Positions 1 through 5,218 of a DNA stretch of 5,218 nucleotides are shown here, piece after piece; the first letter of the stretch is position 1; each line of letters begins with the position of its first letter. The DNA comes from CAYLOP01 sp964385305. Its GTDB lineage: Bacteria > Chloroflexota > Anaerolineae > Anaerolineales > E44-bin32. The DNA lies in contig CAYLOP010000191.1 in the NCBI GenBank assembly GCA_964385305.1, forward strand, positions 1-5,218, written 5' to 3'. Under the pieces are notes generated by a model. It was not told the origin of the DNA, searched no databases, and worked only from the letters and a program-made list of their open reading frames with translations. The position numbers were made by a program, and so were the translations under genes.

Positions 1-950
1 GCGCCGTCAAGGCCGGAATTGTCCACCAATACATTGACCTCATATCGGTTAAGCGGGGAGGCAAACCTCCGCGGGTCTTTTCGACCGGCAGCGTCGTTTT
101 CCTCTTTCTCCGTGAAATCAGAGAGGTTCTCGATAATATCCTAGCGGACAGCATGAAGGTGTTCAACCACCTCGGGTAGATCGTGATATTTCATTTGTAG
201 ATCTTCGACGGGGTGGCTGAGGGTGTAGAGTGCTACTTCCTGGTCCAATTGTGCAAGAGCTTCTTCAGCGTCCTTCTCGATGCGTTTAGCTTGTCGAATC
301 GCGGTTTCGATCTCGGTCTGCACCCCTTTACGTTTCTCATCGATCTCATTCTTTTCCTTCGCGCTGAGTGCGGCGAATTCCTCTTCACGGAGCGGTTTAC
401 CTTCGCGTAGAGGGATCGTAAGCACGCCCATTGGAGAAGCCTGGAGTAGAAAGCCTTGCTCCTGCGCTAAATCGTTCGTACGCTGGAGTATCTTGTCTCT
501 GCGTTGGCCGAAAGTCTTGGTCATTTCCTCTTTTTGAGCAAGGTACTCGTCGCTCTCAAAGGCATTCCGGATTTCGCCTTTGGAACCATCGATGAAGTTC
601 TTGAAATCCTCCCGAAGCGCTCTCGCCATGCCTTGTGGGAGGCGTATGGCCTTTGGATGATAAGGATCGTGGAAGTTATAGACATAGCACCAATCGTCAG
701 GAGCGGATTCGCCTTTGGCGATTTCTTCGAGGAATCGTTTGACAGCGGTCGTCCGCCCTGTCCCTGGGAGTCCGGCTACGTAGATATTGAAACCCGCATC
801 TTTGATTCCAAGCCCGAACTCCAAGGATTTGGAGGCCCTCTCCTGACCAATGATCTTATCCAGGCGAGAGATCTCCTGACTTGAAACGCCTCCAAATATG
901 GTGGGATCGCAAACACCCCGTAAGTCGTTTACAGCTACTCTCTTGGGCAT
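1..950 (-). pseudogene. Lon-related AAA+ protease, N-terminal part, interrupted by an in-frame TAG and cut by the window edge
   Basis: The family is ATP-dependent Lon-type proteases (AAA_32/LonB-like, usually about 800 aa) that unfold and degrade cytosolic proteins. Numbered from the ATG at 950, the protein shows an N-terminal CDP motif near residue 15, an IIGQERA motif near 33-39, and a Walker A loop GLPGTGRT at 60-67. A WCYVYNF..PYHP.A.RLP block follows, then a charged, probably coiled-coil stretch at about 125-240. Walker B and the Ser/Lys protease dyad would lie beyond the window. The frame also opens from a TTG at 1010, but the ATG at 950 has a far better ribosome binding site and matches the usual family start. 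After 269 codons there is a TAG at 141-143. The same frame then continues to the edge with DIIENLSDF and RYEVNVLVDNSGLDG, both of which I recognise as family sequence. If the stop is real, the product keeps only Walker A and should be inactive. Family assignment is firm; functional status is open. Confidence 0.9.
141..143 (-). other. In-frame amber (TAG) codon inside the Lon-related protease
   Basis: On the minus strand the codons around it read ..H-A-V-R-TAG-D-I-I-E-N-L... As I remember the family, this spot commonly carries Glu (EDI/EDV followed by xEN). A single G-to-T change of GAG to TAG would therefore explain it. The 46 complete codons between the stop and the left edge contain no further stop and no frameshift. 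Confidence 0.9.
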
Positions 951-958
951 GCCCAACT

Positions 959-964
959 CTCCTT
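959..964 (-). promoter_or_regulatory. Ribosome binding site of the Lon-related protease
   Basis: Read on the minus strand this is AAGGAG, 8 bases before the ATG at 950. It is a near-ideal Shine-Dalgarno sequence and spacing. It decides the start in favour of this ATG over the TTG at 1010, which has no comparable site. Confidence 0.8.
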
Positions 965-994
965 GAAGTGTACGTTCGCTTGCCGGTGGTATGG

Positions 995-1008
995 GTTCGA
1001 CGTCGAAC
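995..1008. promoter_or_regulatory. Perfect 14-bp palindrome, candidate operator
   Basis: The sequence is GTTCGACGTCGAAC, two 7-base arms with no spacer. It lies 45 bases upstream of the protease ATG, in its presumed 5' leader or promoter. Its GTTCGA half-site also appears in the repeat cluster at 1126-1168, so one dimeric regulator could bind both. This is a suggestion from sequence symmetry only; no regulator family was matched. Confidence 0.4.
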
Positions 1009-1117
1009 AAGTATCTCGGTTTTTTTTTATCAAGAAGTACCTCGCCGCGCTTGGTTGGGTGCGGGAATTTTTTGGGGGGCTAAGGGTACTATGAGAAAGT
1101 TATGAAGTTAATTTATC

Positions 1118-1169
1118 GTGGTGATGTTCGATGTTCACCACTAATGATAAACCCCGTTCAATGTTCGAT
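1118..1169. repeat. GTTC direct-repeat cluster with an embedded inverted repeat, candidate operator region
   Basis: GTTC-GAT-GTTC at 1126-1136 and GTTC-AAT-GTTC at 1156-1166 are two copies of a GTTC-N3-GTTC element whose starts lie exactly 30 bases apart, about three helical turns. ATGTTCGAT is repeated exactly at 1124-1132 and 1161-1169. The first copy sits inside a perfect inverted repeat, GTGGTGA (1118-1124) and TCACCAC (1135-1141), with a 10-base loop. The arrangement would suit cooperative binding of a repressor on one face of the helix, or a small RNA hairpin. It is about 245 bases before the methyltransferase start. Confidence 0.4.
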
Positions 1170-1394
1170 TCAACTGCCTACAACAGGGACAGGGAAATGC
1201 CAGGTGATGTTTCGGGGCAGGATCTGCACACTTTGGGGGGATTGCAAGTCTACGTGCAAATCTGGGAAGATGCGTTATCATCATGGAAACTAAAGCCCTT
1301 AGTGGTATGACATCTGGATGCAGATCACCGTTCCTCAGATGGAAGAATTGCGGAACGTTTGCATCTGTAGATCGGACAGGGAAAGCGTTCAATT

Positions 1395-1400
1395 AGGAGG
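1395..1400 (+). promoter_or_regulatory. Ribosome binding site of the methyltransferase
   Basis: AGGAGG lies 13 bases before the ATG at 1414, a little further than ideal. The alternative in-frame ATG at 1318 has no such site, and the extra 32 residues it would add have no counterpart in the family. The ATG at 1414 is therefore chosen. Confidence 0.65.
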
Positions 1401-1413
1401 CGCAGCTAAGGAC

Positions 1414-2127
1414 ATGTATGAAAAGATGGCCGCAATCTACGATGCCCTCTACGATTTTAAGGATTATGATGCGGAGGCGCGCCTCCTTATCGAAATCATT
1501 GGAGAACATAAGCGTTCGGGGGGGATTCGCTTGCTTGATGTGGCTTGTGGTACTGGGAGGCACATCACAGGCTTGAAGAAGGATTTTGCCGTACTGGGAA
1601 TAGATCTTGATCCCGGGATGATTGATATCGCCCGCGGGAGACATCCTGATATCACATTTGAGATTGGCGACATGCTCGAATTTGATCTCCCGCAGCGCTT
1701 CGATATTGTGACGTGTCTTTTCAGCTCGATTGGTTATGTAACAGATGTGACAAGACTGTGTCAAGCGATTGCCAACATGGCTCGTCACCTTGACCCGGGT
1801 GGTATCCTGATCATTGAACCATGGTTTTCGGAGGCGACGTATCAACCAGGGACCCTGCACGCTAATTTTGTAGACCAGCCGGATTTAAAGATCGCGCGCA
1901 TGAGTATCAGCGAACAGGAGAATAAAATCTCCGTGATCGATTTCCATCACCTCGTGGCAACTTTGGACGGGATTGAGCATTTTGTGGAACGTCATGAGCT
2001 AGGGCTTTTCGGTCACGCCGACTACATGGCGGCATTCACGCGGGCCGATCTGGAAACGATATATGATCCGGAAGGACTGACAGGGCGCGGGCTCTATATT
2101 GGTTGTAAACTGGAAGATCCCGCGTGA
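1414..2127 (+). CDS. Class I SAM-dependent methyltransferase, DesVI/TylM1-like (amino-sugar N,N-dimethyltransferase type)
   Basis: The enzyme is predicted to be cytosolic and to transfer methyl groups from S-adenosylmethionine. Its 237 aa match the usual family size. It opens with MYEKMAAIYDALYDFKDY, the start seen in DesVI and TylM1. SAM-binding motif I is LDVACGTG at 41-48, the acidic loop is GIDLDPGM at 62-69, and motif II is GDMLEF at 85-90. FSSIGY follows at 103-108, HLDPGG at 125-130, EPW at 135-137, and the typical C-terminal GRGLYIG at 224-230. By eye, Tyr13 and His125 align with the TylM1 residues I recall as substrate contacts (Tyr14 and His123). DesVI and TylM1 dimethylate dTDP-3-amino sugars for macrolides, but no other sugar gene is visible here, so the substrate could be different. 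The stop codon lies within a hairpin, and the next gene starts 79 bases later on the same strand. The fold assignment is near certain; the substrate is a family-level guess. Confidence 0.9.
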   Translation: MYEKMAAIYDALYDFKDYDAEARLLIEIIGEHKRSGGIRLLDVACGTGRHITGLKKDFAVLGIDLDPGMIDIARGRHPDITFEIGDMLEFDLPQRFDIVTCLFSSIGYVTDVTRLCQAIANMARHLDPGGILIIEPWFSEATYQPGTLHANFVDQPDLKIARMSISEQENKISVIDFHHLVATLDGIEHFVERHELGLFGHADYMAAFTRADLETIYDPEGLTGRGLYIGCKLEDPA

Positions 2128-2146
2128 TGCTTTTATAAGCATCGCG
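2123..2146. terminator. Hairpin overlapping the methyltransferase stop codon
   Basis: GATGCTT (2126-2132), loop TTAT, AAGCATC (2137-2143) is a perfect 7-bp stem. A G-U pair and two G-C pairs extend it outward to 10 bp. The TGA stop at 2125-2127 lies in its 5' arm. No T run follows, so it is not a classic intrinsic terminator. It could be a weak terminator, an RNA-stabilising 3' end, or an attenuator before the next gene. A second weak hairpin, GGGG-TTGG-CCCC at 2149-2160, follows directly. Confidence 0.4.
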
Positions 2147-2171
2147 AAGGGGTTGGCCCCATCATATAGTC

Positions 2172-2189
2172 GGTGAATCCATATTCATC
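2172..2189 (+). promoter_or_regulatory. Leader hairpin before the permease-USP-DUF389 gene
   Basis: GGTGAAT, loop CCAT, ATTCATC forms a 7-bp stem with one G-U pair, ending 17 bases before the ATG at 2207. It may affect access to the start, where the ribosome binding site is weak (only the purine tract GCGAGAAAAAAG). In-frame TGA at 2174-2176 rules out a start further upstream. Confidence 0.35.
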
Positions 2190-2206
2190 CGATAGCGAGA
2201 AAAAAG

Positions 2207-3526
2207 ATGGAATCTCAATCAGATGAATTCTTAGGGGATTTGATCCTCGGTAAGCGATTGAGTTCGACAGCGCAAGTTGTTTCTGTCGGTCTGATCATCG
2301 CCTTCGGGTTGGTGTTCATCATCCCAGGCCGAACGCTGGGATTGATTGGCACCGCGTCTGCGGCAGCCACCATCCTGATTCTAGCCGTCCTAGGTCTTAC
2401 GGTGCTGAACATCTTGGAGCTTCTCGCTGGGAGCAGCGAATATGGCGGCACCTATACGCTAATTCATGAAACATTAGGGCCAGAAGCAGGTTTTTTTGCG
2501 GGTTGGTCGATCGTGGCGGGGTGTGTGACGCTTACCGCAGCCATGATCCAGATGGCGGCTCGCCATCTCACAACCGTTCTGCAAGGATGGGAACCTTTCA
2601 CCGTTTACCTATCCCTCGGCATCGTCACGGCGTTGTTCCTGGTTCAGCTTTTTCAAGTATTACCTAGAGGTGATTTCCGCCTGCATGCCAGCCTGGTCCT
2701 CATTCTAACTCTCGTGGTTTTGCTCGTACGCGCACTGACGCGTGGTGAATGGCAGGCTGAAGCTGCCACAATCACTTTCGCCTCGGGCGGCTTCCTGCGG
2801 GCGACAGGCTGGGGAGCAGTGAGTTATGCGGTTGTAGAGGTGATTCTTTCCTCACGGAGACAAATTCGGGAGTCGGCTCGCAGACTCCCGTGGGGCATAC
2901 TAAGCGCATTAATCATCCAGGGGCTTCTTCTATTACCGATCCAATGGGTGATCCCGCATCTTGGCTTCTCCTTCCCCATTACTTCAAGCACACTTCTTGC
3001 GCAGGCGCTGGGTTCTGGCGGCGCGGTCCCGTTGTGGGTGGCTTGCATACTAGCCATGCTGGCGCTAATCCTCGCTGCGAATGCATGCCTCCTGACTGGC
3101 GCACGTCAACTCAACGCCTTGGCCCGCCAGGGCGCGGTTCCAAGGATGTTTCGCACCCTCTGGCGACCTTTTCGGATGCCCCCCGTTCTTTTTGGGTCGC
3201 TATTCATCCTTGTTGTCCCACTTACCCTATGGGCATCGGCGAATTGGTTGTTGGATGCTTGTGCGAGTCTTTTCCTGCTTGCCATGATTTTTGTGAATGT
3301 CGCCGCCATCCGAAGCAGGCACACAGAGCCAGAGCGCAGACGTTCGCTTAGCGTACCGTTCTTCCCGCTTGTGCCGAGTGTGGCGATCGCTTTGAGCGCA
3401 GCATCTTTAATTGTGCTCCCAATCTGGGGTGTCCTTGGTGCCGTGATTTGGCTGATTCTTGGATTGATCATCTTTCTTGCATATGCGCGCACCCATCTTG
3501 CAGAGGCGCAAGAAGGTGTTCTGGTT
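2207..3526 (+). other. APC-superfamily permease domain of the fusion protein
   Basis: Roughly residues 1-440. I count 12 hydrophobic segments. APC-like landmarks are ELLAGSSEYGGTYT at 71-84, like the conserved E-GG-Y after TM2, then GPEAGFFAGW at 91-100 before TM3. A GWGAVSYAVVE segment aligns with the 'F.AYDGFDA...E' helix, followed by a basic loop (RRQIRESARRLP), which resembles the 'NPRRTLPRAI' loop. NACLLTGARQLNALARQGAVP resembles the family's 'ASRLLYALARDGLLP' helix end. These support an amino acid or amine transporter fold; specificity is unknown. The TM6 region has diverged from the usual amino acid permeases, so a different substrate or a sensor role is possible. Confidence 0.75.
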
Positions 3527-5218
3527 TTTGGACGTGCGACCACACGAGAGAAGGACCAGGATGTCTATCGCATTCTTGTGCCGCTCAGCACAGGCGCGGA
3601 GCGACATCTCATGTTAGATATCGCCACGGTCTTGGCGCGTCAAACGGATGGTGAGGTGATCCCGCTGCAAATCATTCCCATCTCTGACCCATTGGAGATC
3701 GAAGAAGGGCGCCGGTTGGCGAGTGAGCGGAACACGCTCTTTCAGTGGTCCACGCGTGTGGCTGCGAGGAGTGAGGTGCCCACGTTCCCGATAACCCGGC
3801 TCTCACGTAGTGTCTCTGAAGGGATTCTTGAGACGGCTACGGAGGAGCAGTGTGATTTGATTTTGCTATCCTGGTCGTTGGGCGGTGCGTCGCGTGGGGC
3901 ACGCATGGGAAAGATACTTGATCCCGTTGTGCAGAATGCGGCGTGCGACGTGGCGGTCGTTGCGGTTCACCCGGAACGACTTAGCCAGCAGGTCGCTGCT
4001 CAAGAAGATCAGCAAGATGATGGCTGTGGCGCGGATCAACAAGCCGGCGGCGGCTTACGCCTCAACCGAATCCTCGTGCCTACTGCAGGTGGGCCGCATG
4101 CCCCGCTTGCCACACGTTTGGCGCTTCTCCTGGCGCGCGAATGCGAGGCGAGGACGAGTGTCATCTATGTGGCCGATCCAGAGGCAACCCCGGCGGATTT
4201 GTCGCTGGGCCGGCAACGGATTAACCAAACATTAGAAGCGATGCGGGAGCAGCTTAATGCTCTCCCTGGAGAGGGCAGCCAGCGAGTTAAATATGAAGAT
4301 CTGGCAATCGATAGTCAGGTTGTGACCGCCGAAAGTGTGGCGGAGGGAATCGCCCTTGCTGGCGCCGAGAGTGATCTGGTCTTGATTGGCGCTTCAAATG
4401 AAAGCTTGATCGATCAGGTGCTCTTCGGAACAGTCCCGGAACAAGTCGCGCAATCATGTCCCTCACCGGTTCTGATGGTGAAACATTTCCGCGGCTTACG
4501 CAGATTTTGGGCGCAGCGCTTGTGGAACGCGCTTTTTGGAGTGATGCCAACACTCGCTCGACCGGAGCAAGTTGAGGTGTACAAGGCAGTGCGGCGGGGC
4601 GCTCGTCCGGATGTCGATTTCTTCATTATGATTGGGCTTTCAGCGATTATCGCCACCTATGGGCTTCTGCAGGATAGCGGTGCGGTGATTATCGGTGCGA
4701 TGTTGGTGGCGCCACTTTTTACGCCCATTCTGGCTTTCAGTTTGGCAATCGTTCAAGGGGATGCCCGGTTGCTCTGGCTGGCAATCGAGGCGGCATTGAA
4801 GGGTGTTGTCCTGGCGGTTGGTTTGGTCGTCATTCTCACGGCTATATCTCCATTGCGTGCTGTGACCCATGAGATCGCAGCGCGTACACATCCAAACCTC
4901 TTTGACTTGGCGGTCGCACTTGCTTCCGGTGCAGCCGGGGCGTATGCCATCGCCCGTAAGGATGTGGCGGCCTCACTGCCTGGTGTGGCTATTGCAGCCG
5001 CGCTTGTACCTCCCCTGGGTGTGCTGGGTATCGGACTTGCGATGGGAGATGCCCAGATCGCGCTGGGAAGCGGTTTGCTCTTCGTAACCAACCTCATCGC
5101 CATCACGTTGGCGGGTGCGGTGACTTTACTCTTACTCGGGTTCCGTCCCACCCGAAGGAGGGAGCGTGCTGCTCGGCTTCGCTTTGGATTGACGGCTTCA
5201 CTCGTTCTTCTCGCAGCG
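2207..5218 (+). CDS. Four-domain membrane protein: APC-type permease, two USP domains and DUF389 (3' end beyond the window)
   Basis: One frame of 1004 codons runs from the ATG at 2207 to the edge without a stop. Domain order is an APC-superfamily permease with about 12 TM segments (residues 1-440), universal stress protein domain 1 (about 453-590), a Gln/Asp/Gly-rich linker (593-616), USP domain 2 (about 619-760) and a DUF389 membrane domain (about 785 onward). The protein should sit in the cytoplasmic membrane with both USP domains in the cytosol. Permease-USP and USP-DUF389 pairings are known types, so the inference is a transporter whose activity is gated or sensed through nucleotide-binding USP domains. 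The substrate cannot be read from sequence, and DUF389 has no established function that I know of. The start is fixed by an upstream in-frame stop at 2174, although the ribosome binding site is poor. Domain identity is strong; the joint function is inferred. Confidence 0.88.
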   Translation, partial: MESQSDEFLGDLILGKRLSSTAQVVSVGLIIAFGLVFIIPGRTLGLIGTASAAATILILAVLGLTVLNILELLAGSSEYGGTYTLIHETLGPEAGFFAGWSIVAGCVTLTAAMIQMAARHLTTVLQGWEPFTVYLSLGIVTALFLVQLFQVLPRGDFRLHASLVLILTLVVLLVRALTRGEWQAEAATITFASGGFLRATGWGAVSYAVVEVILSSRRQIRESARRLPWGILSALIIQGLLLLPIQWVIPHLGFSFPITSSTLLAQALGSGGAVPLWVACILAMLALILAANACLLTGARQLNALARQGAVPRMFRTLWRPFRMPPVLFGSLFILVVPLTLWASANWLLDACASLFLLAMIFVNVAAIRSRHTEPERRRSLSVPFFPLVPSVAIALSAASLIVLPIWGVLGAVIWLILGLIIFLAYARTHLAEAQEGVLVFGRATTREKDQDVYRILVPLSTGAERHLMLDIATVLARQTDGEVIPLQIIPISDPLEIEEGRRLASERNTLFQWSTRVAARSEVPTFPITRLSRSVSEGILETATEEQCDLILLSWSLGGASRGARMGKILDPVVQNAACDVAVVAVHPERLSQQVAAQEDQQDDGCGADQQAGGGLRLNRILVPTAGGPHAPLATRLALLLARECEARTSVIYVADPEATPADLSLGRQRINQTLEAMREQLNALPGEGSQRVKYEDLAIDSQVVTAESVAEGIALAGAESDLVLIGASNESLIDQVLFGTVPEQVAQSCPSPVLMVKHFRGLRRFWAQRLWNALFGVMPTLARPEQVEVYKAVRRGARPDVDFFIMIGLSAIIATYGLLQDSGAVIIGAMLVAPLFTPILAFSLAIVQGDARLLWLAIEAALKGVVLAVGLVVILTAISPLRAVTHEIAARTHPNLFDLAVALASGAAGAYAIARKDVAASLPGVAIAAALVPPLGVLGIGLAMGDAQIALGSGLLFVTNLIAITLAGAVTLLLLGFRPTRRRERAARLRFGLTASLVLLAA
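3557..4486 (+). other. Tandem universal stress protein (USP) domains of the fusion protein
   Basis: USP1 covers about residues 453-590. It starts YRILVPLS, has CDLILLSWS as the late beta strand, and ends GKILDPVVQNAACDVAVV. USP2 covers about 619-760. It starts NRILVPTAGGP, has SDLVLIGAS, and ends FGTVPEQVAQSCPSPVLMVK. USP2 has a near-complete ATP-loop pattern, G728-x2-N731-x9-G741-T742 (consensus G-x2-G-x9-G-S/T). USP1 keeps only parts of it. Tandem USPs normally pair within the chain, so one working and one degenerate nucleotide site is likely. The linker between them is low-complexity and acidic. Confidence 0.8.
4559..5218 (+). other. DUF389 (TIGR00341-type) membrane domain of the fusion protein, incomplete at the edge
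   Basis: The domain follows a short basic stretch and starts around residue 785 (RPEQVEVYKAVRRGARPDVDFF). Family marks are GAMLVAPLFTPI at 830-841, RTHPNLFDLAVALASGAAGA at 893-912, LPGVAIAAALVPPLG at 924-938, and the LFVTNLIAITLAG helix, ending in GFRP. At least five hydrophobic helices are visible and another begins at the edge. The core looks intact, with only the last part missing. Confidence 0.85.

Larger units (their letters stand above)
951..1413. other. Gene-free region between the divergent protease and methyltransferase genes
   Basis: About 460 bases separate the two start codons. Short open frames exist on both strands, but none has a recognisable protein pattern or a good ribosome binding site. 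It must hold the 5' leaders of both genes, and probably their promoters, but I found no convincing -35/-10 pair. Visible structure is a 14-bp palindrome near the protease start, a T9 run at 1020-1028, adjacent T6 and G6 runs at 1068-1079, and the GTTC repeat cluster at 1118-1169. GATCTGCA at 1221-1228 has its exact reverse complement at 1319-1326, roughly 90 bases away. I see no tRNA or known riboswitch core. Confidence 0.6.

Noticed and set aside
141..143. Pyrrolysine or selenocysteine at the in-frame stop
   Set aside because: Selenocysteine uses TGA. Pyrrolysine is rare and not known in this protease family, and the position normally holds an acidic residue. A simple GAG to TAG change explains it better.
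995..1028. Intrinsic terminator made of the palindrome and the T9 run
   Set aside because: The palindrome has no loop, 11 bases separate it from the T run, and no plus-strand gene upstream would need termination.
995..1166. LexA (SOS) boxes
   Set aside because: GTTC and GAAC half-sites are present, but neither the GAAC-N4-GTTC form nor the GTTC-N7-GTTC form occurs; spacing and orientation do not fit.
1102..1293. A 63-aa open frame in the intergenic region
   Set aside because: It has no good ribosome binding site and no recognisable protein pattern, and it covers the repeat cluster. A tiny gene cannot be wholly excluded.
1393..1860. A 155-aa open frame on the minus strand opposite the methyltransferase
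   Set aside because: It overlaps a gene with clear family motifs, and its translation shows no recognisable pattern.
2890..3351. A 153-aa plus-strand open frame in another phase
   Set aside because: It lies within the permease domain, whose frame is continuous and motif-bearing; this translation is Pro/Cys/His-rich without domain features.
4753..5151. A 132-aa minus-strand open frame rich in Ala, Ser and Thr
   Set aside because: It lies opposite the conserved DUF389 core; its composition is what a complement of an Ala/Leu/Val/Gly-rich membrane domain gives.

Overview
This is a bacterial window with moderate G+C, one gene on the minus strand and two on the plus strand. The gene families are a Lon-related AAA protease, a DesVI/TylM1-like methyltransferase, and a membrane protein carrying USP and DUF389 domains. 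They fit an environmental bacterium, possibly Chloroflexota-like, but the sequence alone does not settle the taxon and that placement is only an impression.

Layout. (1) Positions 1-950, minus strand: the N-terminal part of a Lon-related AAA+ protease, cut by the left window edge. A single TAG codon at 141-143 interrupts it. The same frame carries on past the stop with recognisable family sequence, so this is a fresh nonsense mutation, a sequencing error or, less likely, readthrough. (2) Positions 951-1413: a gene-free region between divergent genes. It holds a perfect 14-bp palindrome and a cluster of GTTC repeats, one copy of which lies in an inverted repeat. (3) Positions 1414-2127, plus strand: a complete class I SAM-dependent methyltransferase of 237 aa, close in sequence pattern to amino-sugar N,N-dimethyltransferases. 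No sugar-pathway genes are next to it. (4) Positions 2128-2206: a short gap with two good hairpins and one weak one. (5) Position 2207 to the right edge, plus strand: one uninterrupted frame of 1004 codons, still open at the edge. It encodes a 12-TM APC-type permease, two universal-stress-protein domains and a DUF389 membrane domain in a single chain.

The most notable item is the fused permease-USP-USP-DUF389 protein. It suggests a transporter with a cytosolic nucleotide-sensing module between two membrane domains. The second is the amber codon in the protease. Nothing ties the three genes into one pathway. The methyltransferase and the fusion lie in the same direction 79 bases apart and could be cotranscribed, although the hairpins between them may separate or attenuate them.
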